A stretch of 64,000 nucleotides of DNA from Luteolibacter sp. Y139 (GTDB lineage: Bacteria > Verrucomicrobiota > Verrucomicrobiia > Verrucomicrobiales > Akkermansiaceae): the NCBI RefSeq assembly GCF_038066715.1, contig NZ_JBBUKT010000007.1, positions 1 through 64,000 on the forward strand, written 5' to 3'. Made by a program: the position numbers and the translations under genes. Positions 30,703-39,489 of this stretch are shown piece after piece (the first letter of the stretch is position 1; each line of letters begins with the position of its first letter). The notes below the pieces were generated by a model, which saw only the letters and a list, made by a program, of their open reading frames with translations, made no database searches and had not been told where the DNA came from.

Positions 30703-31314
30703 ATGCCTTTTATCAGAACCCAAATTCTCACTTGGCTTGGACGTTTACCTTTCCTTGCCATCGCAGCATCTCCGTTCGTGGCATCGGCCGCGGTGATCCC
30801 TTCCAACGGAGTTTCCCTGGAGTGGAACGCCAATCCCGAGTCCGATGTGGTCGGCTACAAGGTCTACTTCGGCACCACGAGCCAGAACTACACCGCGGTG
30901 ATTGATGTGGTGGGTGCCACGAAAACCCAACTGCCTGCGGTCAGCCTCGGTTCGACCTACTACCTTGCAGTGAGCGCCTACAACGCGAAGGGCGATGAGA
31001 GCCCTCGCTCGGCGGAACTGAAGGTCACGGCGGACGTGCCGGCACCCGCTGCGAACACTTCCATGAGTTTCAGTGCGCCCGGCCAAGCGCAATTGCAGTG
31101 GCGCTACCCGAAGGCGAATGTCCCGGTCGCAGACAAGTTCACCATTTACGCTAGCGAAGATCTCAAGACGTGGTCCTCAGCGGGCACCGTGGCGGCTTCA
31201 GCTTCGTCGAGTTCCGATGCGAACTGGACCTACTTCAAGTTCCCCTACTCGGCAGACAAGAAACGAATGTTTTTCAGGGTGGGTGCCTCGAACGCCTTCG
31301 GGGAATACCAGTAA
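30703..31314 (+). CDS. Secreted fibronectin type III-like protein
   Basis: 203 aa from ATG 30703. The signal peptide (about 1-29) ends in ASA. Residues 36-110 form an Fn3-like domain (VSLEWNANPESDVVGYKVYF, then TYYLAVSAYNAKGDESPRS). A second, beta-rich domain follows (about 118-203), with QLQWRYPKA, FTIYASEDLKTW and FFRVGASNAFGEY, an arrangement common at the end of verrucomicrobial secreted proteins. An extracellular binding or scaffold role is inferred; there is no enzymatic motif. Confidence 0.8.
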   Translation: MPFIRTQILTWLGRLPFLAIAASPFVASAAVIPSNGVSLEWNANPESDVVGYKVYFGTTSQNYTAVIDVVGATKTQLPAVSLGSTYYLAVSAYNAKGDESPRSAELKVTADVPAPAANTSMSFSAPGQAQLQWRYPKANVPVADKFTIYASEDLKTWSSAGTVAASASSSSDANWTYFKFPYSADKKRMFFRVGASNAFGEYQ

Positions 31315-31385
31315 CGGCTAGCAAGGTAGTGTGTGCCCCCGGAGATCGCGGCAACCCGATCTCCGGGGGATACCTGCGGCAGCAG

Positions 31386-31886
31386 TCAAACGGCGGCCTT
31401 GTTCACGCCAGCGGCAAAGAGCCCGCCGGTAGCGATCTTGGTGAGCTTCTTGTCGGCCGCGCCTTCTTCCTCGATCGATTGGTCGAGCAAGTCCACGTCC
31501 TCACTGAAGCCGAGCACCTCGGCGAAGGCCTTCGCAGCGCCGTAGCCGGCGATTTCATAGTGTTCCACGCGGTTGCCGCAGGCGATGATGGCGGCATCCC
31601 GCACCTCGCCGGGATCCACCGAGAGGGCGTGGCTGGAGGCTTCCTTGACGAGGCCGCGCATCGCTTCGCAGGTGGTTCCCTCGGGAGCGATGTCATGGCG
31701 GCTGCAGATGCTGGCGAGCCGCTCGCGTTGTTTGCGGGTTTCGGCGAGGTGGCCGGTGAGAGCCTTCTTCAGGTCGTCGTTGCTGGCAGCATTGCAGAGC
31801 CCGGGCAGGGCGTCGATCAGTTGGGTCTCCGCGCTGTAGAGGTCGCGGATTTGATCATAGTACAGGTCTTCAAGATTGCTGATCAT
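31386..31886 (-). CDS. Ferritin-like DUF892 (YciE/YciF family) protein
   Basis: 166 aa from ATG 31886. The start NLEDLYYDQIRDLYSAETQL is the DUF892 signature, and the second half has NRVEHYEIAGYGAAKAFAE with the Glu/His metal ligands of the four-helix ferritin-like bundle. YciF-type proteins are induced by stress in enterobacteria, and the catalytic role is unknown. An upstream start 52 codons further would add unrelated sequence. A gene of similar size on the same strand (32073) lies upstream and may be its partner. Confidence 0.9.
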   Translation of the reverse strand: MISNLEDLYYDQIRDLYSAETQLIDALPGLCNAASNDDLKKALTGHLAETRKQRERLASICSRHDIAPEGTTCEAMRGLVKEASSHALSVDPGEVRDAAIIACGNRVEHYEIAGYGAAKAFAEVLGFSEDVDLLDQSIEEEGAADKKLTKIATGGLFAAGVNKAAV

Positions 31887-32072
31887 GGTCGTGTCTGGTT
31901 CGGGTTGAGGGCGGCTCCTGCCGTCCGTGCCAGCGGTCTCGCAACCCGCGTGCCGCATGGCGGCGATTGGGGAATACGCCATGGTGGCCAGATTGCCTTT
32001 CCCCGGTGGTTGCAGCGTGCGTTTCGGGCTCGCGAAATGCACAGCCCAAGCTGATGGCTTAGGCTGTTAGAA

Positions 32073-32540
32073 TCAGCCGGCGATCGTTTCCAAATCGAGG
32101 CGACTTTCTTCGGGCGTCCTGCAGCATGGAAAGCTGTCGGACATCCGGGACAAAAGCAGATCGATCCGCTCGGCGTGAAGGGGATGTCCCAGGCGGTGCG
32201 CCAGTTCGCGGGCGATGCGGTATCCATTGATGAGGTGGTGATGCACGCGCGCGCACATTCCCAAGGCAAGGACCCGCCGCTCGGTATTTCCGCGGGCGTG
32301 GCGCACTTCCGCCAACTCTCCGTCCCCAAGAGTGGACGCAGCCGTGGCCGGTGGGACAGAAGTCAGCAGCAACCGCAGGCAATCCTCACGGTGCCGCGAG
32401 TCGCTTTCAATTCCTCCCAAGTAGCTCTGCAGCGATGGAAGGAAGAGCTGGAGCTCGTTCAGCAAGGACAGAAACTGGGTCTCGGTGGCTTGAAGCGCGG
32501 CGAGTTGCAGCCCGTAGTGGGGATGTAGGGGGTGTTTCAT
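32073..32540 (-). CDS. Conserved hypothetical helical protein, 155 aa
   Basis: Start ATG 32540; ATG 32576 would add 12 residues. The protein is almost all helical with several His and Cys (VHHHLINGYRIARELAHRLG, SFPCCRTPEE). Family not recognised; the His-rich second helix could bind metal. It sits upstream of the DUF892 gene on the same strand, which hints at a related role but does not prove one. Confidence 0.5.
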   Translation of the reverse strand: MKHPLHPHYGLQLAALQATETQFLSLLNELQLFLPSLQSYLGGIESDSRHREDCLRLLLTSVPPATAASTLGDGELAEVRHARGNTERRVLALGMCARVHHHLINGYRIARELAHRLGHPLHAERIDLLLSRMSDSFPCCRTPEESRLDLETIAG

Positions 32541-32802
32541 TACCAAAGGGTCGAGCCCCTCTCTTGCAAGCTTCATGCCGCTTGCACGGAACGCAAGAGC
32601 CCTTGTGTTTCCTTAAATAGCGGCTCACTGCCCGGCCGCCTGTCGGTGTCCACATCCCTCAATTGCACGATGCGGATTGCAGCGGGCAATGCGGTCCGCG
32701 CCGTAGGTAAAGAAGGTGGCGCACGCCCTGCAAGTCGTGCAGAATGGGAATATCCGAAACGGATTTGACCGGCTCGGAGGTTCCCCATAAACCCTTCCCA
32801 GA

Positions 32803-33459
32803 ATGCATAGGATTTTCGTCGTCGATGATCACCCCATGTTGCGGGGAGGATTGCGGCACTCGATCGGTGCGGAAGCCGAGTGGACGGTGTGTGGAGAAGC
32901 AGCCAATGCGGCGGATGCCCTCGCCTCGATCCCGCATGTTCAGCCCGATTTGGTGATCATGGACATCACGCTGCCCGACAAGAGCGGCTTGGAGCTGATC
33001 AAGGATCTGCAGGCGCTTTGTCCGCAGATCCCGGTGCTGGTGTTTTCAATGCACGACGAAATGCTCTACGCCGAGCGCGTGATCCGGGCGGGCGGCCGGG
33101 GATACCTGATGAAGGGATCGTCCACGGATCAATTTCTCAAGGCGATGACGGAAGTGCTGCGTGGCTCGCTGTTTCTCAGCGAGCGCGTTGCCGGACAGAT
33201 CCTCAATCGTCTTGGCCGTGGGAATTCCCGCTCGGGCCTTTCCAGTCTCACGGATCGCGAATTGGAAGTCTTCGAGCTGATTGGCCGGGGCGTGCCCATT
33301 CCCCAGATTGGAGAAACCCTTCATATCAGCCCAAGAACGGTGGATGCCCATAGAACGAACATTCGCTTGAAGCTGGGCCTTCCCGACGCGGCAGCGGTGA
33401 TGCGTGAAGCGGTTGTTTGGGTGGAGATGGGGGGAGCGGCGAAACGGGTGGTGTCCTAG
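32803..33459 (+). CDS. Orphan LuxR/NarL-family response regulator
   Basis: 218 aa from ATG 32803. Receiver: acidic pair in FVVDDHPML, acceptor Asp in LVIMDITLPDKSG (about 54), Lys in LMKGSS. LuxR-type HTH about 148-205 (LTDRELEVFELIGRG, then ISPRTVDAHRTNIRLKLG). No kinase gene is adjacent. The nearest unpaired NarL-type kinase is at 25337, making it a candidate partner. It resembles the regulator at 29993 in layout but not closely in sequence. Confidence 0.92.
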   Translation: MHRIFVVDDHPMLRGGLRHSIGAEAEWTVCGEAANAADALASIPHVQPDLVIMDITLPDKSGLELIKDLQALCPQIPVLVFSMHDEMLYAERVIRAGGRGYLMKGSSTDQFLKAMTEVLRGSLFLSERVAGQILNRLGRGNSRSGLSSLTDRELEVFELIGRGVPIPQIGETLHISPRTVDAHRTNIRLKLGLPDAAAVMREAVVWVEMGGAAKRVVS

Positions 33460-33611
33460 GAATTTTTGGCGACGCGATATGCAAGGGTGTTGCGGTCTTT
33501 TGCACCCGAGCATGAGGGGGCGATGCGGCGGCTGGGGAGTAAAACGTCCGTAGTTCAAGGTGTTAGGCAACGGGCCTCCCCGCGGCACGTGACACGCTGG
33601 GAAGCGGGTCC

Positions 33612-34100
33612 ATGAATGCGGACCAGAAGTTGGATAAGGAGAAGCAGGAGGAAGATGGACTAAGAGCAGATCCCGAGGGCAAGGACTTCGGAACGACCTT
33701 TGGCGCGGCACACGGTGCGATTGCCGGAGGGGTGATCGGTTCACTGGTGGGACCCGGTGGAACAGTCGTTGGAGCCATGATCGGCGCCGGAGCGGGAGCA
33801 GCCATCGGCCACGTGGTGGGAGCTGGAGCGAACAATGACGAGAGCTATTGGAGGAAGAATCTGGAGCACCAGCCTTTCTACGACCGCACCTACAACTACG
33901 AGGACTTTGCAACCGCATTGCGGCTCGGAGCAGAGGGTTGGCGCGCTTCAGAGGGGAGGAGCTTTGAGGAAAGCGAGGACCACTTGCGCGAGCGGTGGGA
34001 GCAGACGAGGGGTATCTCTCGTCTGAAATGGGAGCAGGCCAAGCTGGCGGCTCGCGCCGCTTGGGAGCAGACCGGACGTGAACAAACTTCCAACGATTGA
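33612..34100 (+). CDS. Glycine-zipper protein, paralogue of 12758-13264
   Basis: 162 aa from ATG 33612. A charged start is followed by a Gly-rich zipper (about 30-75: AGGVIGSLVGPGGTVVGAMI and GAGAGAAIGHVVG). The C-terminal part has a conserved WRKNLEHQPFYDRTY and the ending SRLKWEQAKLAARAAWEQ shared with the protein at 12758. The tail has further repeats of W-x-x-x-R. It lies 30 bp upstream of the GT4 gene; they may be cotranscribed. Function unknown. Confidence 0.75.
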   Translation: MNADQKLDKEKQEEDGLRADPEGKDFGTTFGAAHGAIAGGVIGSLVGPGGTVVGAMIGAGAGAAIGHVVGAGANNDESYWRKNLEHQPFYDRTYNYEDFATALRLGAEGWRASEGRSFEESEDHLRERWEQTRGISRLKWEQAKLAARAAWEQTGREQTSND

Positions 34101-34130
34101 TCCACCCGGAGTTTTACCGCTTCCCCGCCC

Positions 34131-36383
34131 ATGAAGACACTTTCTCGAATCGCATTTCTCGGTGGTTACGTTCCCCGCAAGTGCGGCATCGCCACTTTCA
34201 CCCACGATCTTTTCAGTGCAGTCAATGCCGGCTCCCCTGGATCCGAGGCATGGGTGGCTGCCGTGACCGATCAAGCCGATGGCTACAACTATCCGCCGGA
34301 GGTTCGTCTGAAGTTGGATGAGGGAGACCCTGATTCCTACCGACGCGTCGCCCGTCATCTGAATTTCAGCCGTCCAGACGTGCTCTGCGTCCAGCATGAG
34401 TTCGGCATCTATGGCGGTCCCGCGGGCAGCCATTTGCTGGCCTTGTTGAAGGAGGTCAACGCACCGGTGGTAACCACGCTTCACACGATTCTGGCAAAGC
34501 CGGACATCGACCAGCGCCGGGTCATGGACGAACTCATACGCCGCAGCTCTCGACTGGTGGTGATGGCCGGCCGTGGGGCTAAGATCCTCCAAGAGGTCTA
34601 CGGAGTGGATTCGCAAAAGATCGATGTCATTCCGCACGGCATCCCGGATGTGCCCTTCGGAGGCGGCAAAGAGGCGAAGAAGGAGCTGGGCTACGAGGGG
34701 AATCGCCTGCTGCTTACCTTCGGTCTGCTCGGTCCTGGGAAGGGAATCGAACACGCGATTCGCGCCATGCCCGCCATCGTCGAGCAGGAACCCAATGCCG
34801 TCTATGTGATCCTCGGCGCGACCCATCCTCATCTGGTGGCGCGGGAAGGTGAGCGATACCGGCTCGGTCTGGAGGCCTTGGCAGAGGAATGCGGAGTCTC
34901 CGACCACGTAATCTTTGATAATCGCTTCGTCTCTCCGGAAGACCTCGATCGATTCATGGCCGCGGCGGACATTTACCTCACTCCGTATCCGAATGAGGCT
35001 CAGATCACCTCGGGCACGCTGGCGCGGGCGTTTGGTGCCGGCAAGGCAGTGGTATCCACGCCTTACTGGCATGCCCAGGAATTGTTGGCCGACGGAGCAG
35101 GAGTGCTAGTGCCGGCGGGTGATGCGGACGCGATTTCCCGCGAAGTCTGCCAACTCATGGGAGACCCGGAACGGATGGAAGCCATGTGTCGCAAGGCTCA
35201 TCAAGACGGAAGGGCGATGATCTGGCCCGCGGTGGCCGAGCGCTATCTAGAGTCATTCGCGAAAGCGGAGTCAAAGGTCGCTCCCGCGGTGGGATATTCC
35301 TCTCGCATGCCCTTGCCGCCGGTGGTGCGGCTCGAGCATGTGGAGCGGATGAGCGACGGGACCGGCATCTTCCAACACGCGACCTACAATGTGCCGAATT
35401 TTCACGAGGGTTATTGTACGGACGACAATGCCCGGTCCTTCCTGCTTTGCCTGCAACTCGACAGCCATGGCGTTCCCGCACCGGAGAACGTGGAGCGGTT
35501 GGCGACGACTTACCTCGCCTTCCTTGCCGCTGCCTTCAATCCGGCCAATGGCCGATTCCGGAACTTCATGACCCATGGAAGGGCATGGTTGGAAGAGACC
35601 GGCAGCGAGGATAGCCATGGTCGCGCCCTGTGGGCACTCGGTACCGGATGTAGTCGCACACGGAATGACGGGCATCGCATGCTATGCATGCACGTTTTCC
35701 AACAGGCGATCGGTGCGGTGGAGGGCTTCACCTCGCCGCGTGCCTGGTCCTTCGCGATGCTCGGCATCCACGAGTATCTGAAGGCGTTTCCGGGCGACCT
35801 GGGGCTGCATCGTTTGCTCCAGTCGTTAGGGCAGCGGCTGATGGTGCTGTGGAAGAGAAGTTCCCGCCGCGACTGGCGTTGGTTCGAGGACATCCTCTCC
35901 TACGACAATGCCCGCATCGCGCAGGCTCTCATCGCGAGCGGCAGCCGCATGCCGGGGAGCGAAAGCCTGAAGGTGGGGCTGGAATCGCTGGCGTGGCTGG
36001 CGGAGATCCAGACTGCGAGTGCGGGGCATTTCCGCCCGATCGGAAGCGATGGCTTCTATCCGCGGAAAGGCGAACGGGCCGAATATGACCAGCAGCCCGT
36101 AGAGGCGCAGGCGATGGTGTCCGCCTGCCTCGAAGCCTGGCGGGTAACGTCCCGTCCGATGTGGCTCAAGGAAGCAAGACGCGCTTTCGATTGGTTTCTC
36201 GGAGGCAATGATCTCGGACTGCCTTTGTTTGATGCCGCCACCGGCGGTTGTTGCGATGGACTCCAGCCCACCCGCCTGAATGCGAACCAAGGGGCCGAGT
36301 CCTCACTGGCCTTTTCGCTTTCCCTGGCGGAAATGCTGGCGGCTGAAGCCAGCTCGGCGGAGACTGTGAAACAAATCGCATGA
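34131..36383 (+). CDS. GT4 glycosyltransferase fused to an alpha/alpha-barrel-like domain
   Basis: 750 aa from ATG 34131. Residues 1-390 are a GT-B, GT4-type transferase. The first Rossmann half has FLGGYVPRKCGIATFTHDL and VQHEFGIYGG. The donor-binding half has VIPHGIPDV, LTFGLLGPGKGIE and an E-x(7)-E-like acidic pair. Residues about 395-745 are mostly helical with conserved acid/His clusters (YCTDDNARSF, EDSHGRALWALG, WFEDILSYDNARIAQALI). They resemble the (alpha/alpha)6 barrels of glycosidases and phosphorylases. Its stop overlaps the ATG of the GH130 gene (ATGA). Together they suggest synthesis and phosphorolysis of a mannose-containing saccharide; the substrate is not known. Confidence 0.85.
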   Translation: MKTLSRIAFLGGYVPRKCGIATFTHDLFSAVNAGSPGSEAWVAAVTDQADGYNYPPEVRLKLDEGDPDSYRRVARHLNFSRPDVLCVQHEFGIYGGPAGSHLLALLKEVNAPVVTTLHTILAKPDIDQRRVMDELIRRSSRLVVMAGRGAKILQEVYGVDSQKIDVIPHGIPDVPFGGGKEAKKELGYEGNRLLLTFGLLGPGKGIEHAIRAMPAIVEQEPNAVYVILGATHPHLVAREGERYRLGLEALAEECGVSDHVIFDNRFVSPEDLDRFMAAADIYLTPYPNEAQITSGTLARAFGAGKAVVSTPYWHAQELLADGAGVLVPAGDADAISREVCQLMGDPERMEAMCRKAHQDGRAMIWPAVAERYLESFAKAESKVAPAVGYSSRMPLPPVVRLEHVERMSDGTGIFQHATYNVPNFHEGYCTDDNARSFLLCLQLDSHGVPAPENVERLATTYLAFLAAAFNPANGRFRNFMTHGRAWLEETGSEDSHGRALWALGTGCSRTRNDGHRMLCMHVFQQAIGAVEGFTSPRAWSFAMLGIHEYLKAFPGDLGLHRLLQSLGQRLMVLWKRSSRRDWRWFEDILSYDNARIAQALIASGSRMPGSESLKVGLESLAWLAEIQTASAGHFRPIGSDGFYPRKGERAEYDQQPVEAQAMVSACLEAWRVTSRPMWLKEARRAFDWFLGGNDLGLPLFDAATGGCCDGLQPTRLNANQGAESSLAFSLSLAEMLAAEASSAETVKQIA

Positions 36384-37837
36384 AGAAAGTGAAGTGCCAG
36401 CGTCATGAAGCGACCCTTTTGCCAGAGAGCAACCGGGTGATCGTACGGCCTTTCATTCCGTCGGACGGACAAAAGGTGACGACCATCATTGCCCGGGCGC
36501 TAGCCCTTACCGAGGAGGAGGTGGAACAGGAGCTGGCGGGCGTGAAGGAGGAGTTCCAAGGGCGTCACTTCGACATCGACTCGGTGCTGCAAGCCCATTT
36601 CGAGAAGGTCTCGCCAAAGCTCTTTACCCAGCGGCCGCTATCGCGTTCGAGGCAGTTGTTGATCGGGGCACTGTTCTCCGGGGAGTATGCCTTGGAGTCG
36701 GCGGCGCTCTTCAATCCCTCGATTGTTCCTCATCCCGACCAGGAGGGTGTTCCCGAGGGAGCGCTGCGCTTCATCATGAGCCTGCGGGCCACGGGTGAAG
36801 GGCACATTTCCTCGATTGAATTCCGTAGCGGCCTGATCCTGGCGGATGGAGGCATTCATCTGGACCCGGTGTCGCGATTCGTAACGGTGCCGGAGGTGCT
36901 GACAAATCCAACCTATCGGAAGGAGAGCTTTGTCATGAAGCTCCACGAGATGGGCTTCGACAACGAGTGGACGCCGGGAGTGATGGAGGAATTGGGAGAA
37001 GAGTTCAGCCGCGAGGACTTGAGGAAGAGCGTCCGCCTCATGAGGTCGCGTAACCGGAACGGGTCCCGCGATCTTTCCCGCACGCTGGAATGCATCCAGT
37101 GGCTTGCGGATTCGAACTACGAGCTGCGCTTCTCAGAGAAGCTGGCGGTGAGCGAGCGCATCATCTTCCCGGTCTCGGCGAATGAAAGCAACGGCATTGA
37201 GGATGCACGGTTCGTCCGCTTCACCTGCGATGACGGTTCCTTCATCTATTACGCGACCTATACCGCCTACAATGGCCGGGCGATCCTGCCGCAGCTCATC
37301 GAGACGAAGGACTTCCTTCACTTCCGCATTCTAACATTGAACGGGTCGGCGGTTCAGAACAAGGGAATGGCGCTCTTTCCCAGACGCATCGATGGCCAGT
37401 ACGCCATGCTGTCGCGACAGGACGACGAGAACCTGCTGATCATGTTCTCGCCGGATCCTCACTTTTGGAACGATCCGCAGGTATTGCTCCGCCCTGCCGA
37501 AATGTGGGAGGGCGTGAAGATCGGAAACTGTGGCTCACCGATCGAGACCGAGGAAGGCTGGCTGGTCATCACCCACGGCGTGGGACCGATGCGGAAATAC
37601 TGCATCGGTGCGGCTTTGTTAGATTTGAACGATCCGACGAAGGTTCTCGGCCGTCTCAAGCGGCCGCTTCTTTCGCCGGAAGGAAACGAACGCGAGGGCT
37701 ATGTGCCGAACGTGGTCTATAGCTGCGGAGCGCTCATCCATGGCCGGCGCCTGGTGCTGCCCTACGCGATGAGTGACAAGGCGTCGGCGATCGCGACGGT
37801 GGATCTCGATGAACTTCTGGCAGCTCTGAAAGAGTGA
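36380..37837 (+). CDS. GH130-family glycoside phosphorylase
   Basis: 485 aa from ATG 36380, overlapping the GT4 stop. The beta-propeller body shows NESNGIEDARFVRF with the catalytic Asp, YYATYTAYNGR, NKGMALFPRRIDGQYAMLSR and MFSPDPHFWNDP. The C-terminal half has NCGSPIETEEGWLVITHGVG. It is about 100 residues longer than the GH130 at 13558, with an extra N-terminal helical part (1-130), and belongs to a different subgroup. The GT4-GH130 coupling is seen elsewhere and points to cytoplasmic turnover of a mannoside made by the transferase. Direction and linkage are open. Confidence 0.88.
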   Translation: MKKVKCQRHEATLLPESNRVIVRPFIPSDGQKVTTIIARALALTEEEVEQELAGVKEEFQGRHFDIDSVLQAHFEKVSPKLFTQRPLSRSRQLLIGALFSGEYALESAALFNPSIVPHPDQEGVPEGALRFIMSLRATGEGHISSIEFRSGLILADGGIHLDPVSRFVTVPEVLTNPTYRKESFVMKLHEMGFDNEWTPGVMEELGEEFSREDLRKSVRLMRSRNRNGSRDLSRTLECIQWLADSNYELRFSEKLAVSERIIFPVSANESNGIEDARFVRFTCDDGSFIYYATYTAYNGRAILPQLIETKDFLHFRILTLNGSAVQNKGMALFPRRIDGQYAMLSRQDDENLLIMFSPDPHFWNDPQVLLRPAEMWEGVKIGNCGSPIETEEGWLVITHGVGPMRKYCIGAALLDLNDPTKVLGRLKRPLLSPEGNEREGYVPNVVYSCGALIHGRRLVLPYAMSDKASAIATVDLDELLAALKE

Positions 37838-37926
37838 ACGTAGGCTGACTGCAAGACGATGGTCCAGCCACGGTGAGGCAATCGGCGCTTGTATGGTTCT
37901 CTCCGGCCGGGTCTTGTTCGTCGGCC

Positions 37927-38784
37927 ATGGATCATTGGCAGGAAGAACGGCAGCGTCTGGAGAAGGAGCTCGGCGAGCGCATCACCCTCGATGCACTCAC
38001 GGGGCCGAATGGTCTCGATCGCGGGCCGAGGCGGGACGACGCGGGTGGGGAAGCGGGCTGGTTGATCGCGCAGCGGAAGAAAGGCCACCGGCACTCCGCG
38101 GACGACGTTCTGACCGCTTGGTATGCGCTGCAGGTTTCTCCAAAGGTGACCGAACATCTGGATCTGGGCACCGGCATCGGGACGGTCGGGCTGTTGACCC
38201 TGTGGGGCATGGGGCCTCAGGCGCGGCTGACCTGTGTGGAAGCACAGGAGATCAGCTACCGGCTGCTTCAGTCGAATCTGGATGCGAATGGCCTTCGCCA
38301 TCGCGTGGAGTGTTCCCACGGTGACTTGAGGGATCTGGCCTTGGTAAGGAAGTTCCCGCTGATCACGGGGAGTCCGCCGTATTTCCCGACGAGTGCCGGG
38401 GTGGTGCCTCAGGACTCGCAGAAGGCGCATGCCCGCTTTGAGTTGCGTGGAGATGTCTCGGACTATGCCAAGGCGGCGGTGAAACATTTGGCGCCGGGCG
38501 GTTGGTTTGTGCTGTGCTTTCCTTCACCGCAGAAGCAGCGGGCCCTGGATGGAATCGCCGCTGCCGGGCTTGCCGTGGTGAGGCTGCGCGATGTGATTCC
38601 GCGGGAGACTTTGCCTGCGCTGTTCACGCTTTTCGCCTGCCGCCATCGGGATGAAGTCAATCAGCCGATGCTGGTAGAGGAGCCGCTGATCGTGCGCGAG
38701 GAAAGCGGTCGTCTCACGGCGGAGATGGCCGCGGTAAGGCGCGGGTTCGGTTTCTCCGATGGCATCGCCCATGGCGGGCACTGA
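37927..38784 (+). CDS. TrmN6-like N6-adenine methyltransferase
   Basis: 285 aa from ATG 37927 (MDHWQEERQR). A class I SAM-dependent Rossmann fold: motif I HLDLGTGIGTVGLL at about 78-91, acidic residue in CVEAQ, and the catalytic GSPPYFP, a variant of N/D-PPY where Ser replaces Asn. The YfiC/TrmN6 family methylates adenine 37 of tRNA-Val; the N-to-S change at the first motif position makes the exact target less certain. No partner gene is adjacent. Confidence 0.8.
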   Translation: MDHWQEERQRLEKELGERITLDALTGPNGLDRGPRRDDAGGEAGWLIAQRKKGHRHSADDVLTAWYALQVSPKVTEHLDLGTGIGTVGLLTLWGMGPQARLTCVEAQEISYRLLQSNLDANGLRHRVECSHGDLRDLALVRKFPLITGSPPYFPTSAGVVPQDSQKAHARFELRGDVSDYAKAAVKHLAPGGWFVLCFPSPQKQRALDGIAAAGLAVVRLRDVIPRETLPALFTLFACRHRDEVNQPMLVEEPLIVREESGRLTAEMAAVRRGFGFSDGIAHGGH

Positions 38785-38791
38785 ACTCTTC

Positions 38792-39022
38792 TCAGGCGCT
38801 GTCTTCGTTCTTCGCGCCCTTCAGCAGGGCATAGATGGCCATCGCGTGCCCGTGCCCCATCTCGAAATCGTCCTTGAGCCACTTGACGATGTCGCCTGCC
38901 TTGATGCTGGCGGCGAGTTGGCCGGCGCGAGTGAATCCTTTGGCTTCCGCCAGTTTGCGGAAGTCGGCGGGTGATTTGCCGGTGTTGGTCTCGATGTTCC
39001 GGAGGTAGGCTTGGAAGGACAT
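38792..39022 (-). CDS. DUF4287 family protein, 76 aa
   Basis: From ATG 39022. The start MSFQAYLRNIETNTGKSPAD, followed by the TRAGQLAASIKAGDIVKWLK helix and GHGHAMAIYALLKG, is the DUF4287 signature. It is a small helical protein of unknown function, often annotated with a C-terminal DUF5655 partner, which is absent here. Convergent with the methyltransferase (8-bp gap). Confidence 0.88.
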   Translation of the reverse strand: MSFQAYLRNIETNTGKSPADFRKLAEAKGFTRAGQLAASIKAGDIVKWLKDDFEMGHGHAMAIYALLKGAKNEDSA

Positions 39023-39034
39023 GGCAGTGGGTTG

Positions 39035-39466
39035 TTAGACTGAGGCAGGGCGCTTGAACATCCAGCAGGCGATCCTTGGATCACGAAGCGCCAGTCCGAG
39101 CCAGACCAGCACCCCGAAGCCGAAGGCGAAGATGATGGGGAATGTCCCGCTGTGCTGGAGCACGTGCGTTGCCACTGCTCCGCCCAGATAGCCGGTCAAC
39201 AGAACCGCGCCGAGAATGGCGGTTCTGGGGATGACGTAGAGCGCCGTGCAGAGGAGTAGTAGCAGGCCGATGCCGACGGCCATGTCCGGGCTGATGCCCA
39301 TCTTTTGGCAGGCCTCCATTACGGGCGCCAGCCGGATGACCTTGGTGATTCCGTCGAAGGCTAGGAACAGGACGACCATTGATTTAATCACAGCCGCGGT
39401 CTTCGGCATGGCCTTGCAGGACGGGGCGCAATGGCCGGAGGGTTGGAGGATTGTGTCTTGGTTCAT
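39035..39466 (-). CDS. DoxX-like membrane protein
   Basis: 143 aa from ATG 39466. Four hydrophobic helices follow a short Cys-containing start. Conserved features are FLAFDGITKVIR, a central helix with LLLLCTALYVIPRTAILG and GYLGGAVATH, and a C-terminal LRDPRIACWMF. This is the DoxX/DoxX-like 4-TM family; the role is generally unknown, and some members are linked to oxidative stress. It lies 12 bp from the DUF4287 gene. Confidence 0.85.
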   Translation of the reverse strand: MNQDTILQPSGHCAPSCKAMPKTAAVIKSMVVLFLAFDGITKVIRLAPVMEACQKMGISPDMAVGIGLLLLLCTALYVIPRTAILGAVLLTGYLGGAVATHVLQHSGTFPIIFAFGFGVLVWLGLALRDPRIACWMFKRPASV

Positions 39467-39489
39467 GATCACAATCAACCTGTAGCGGA

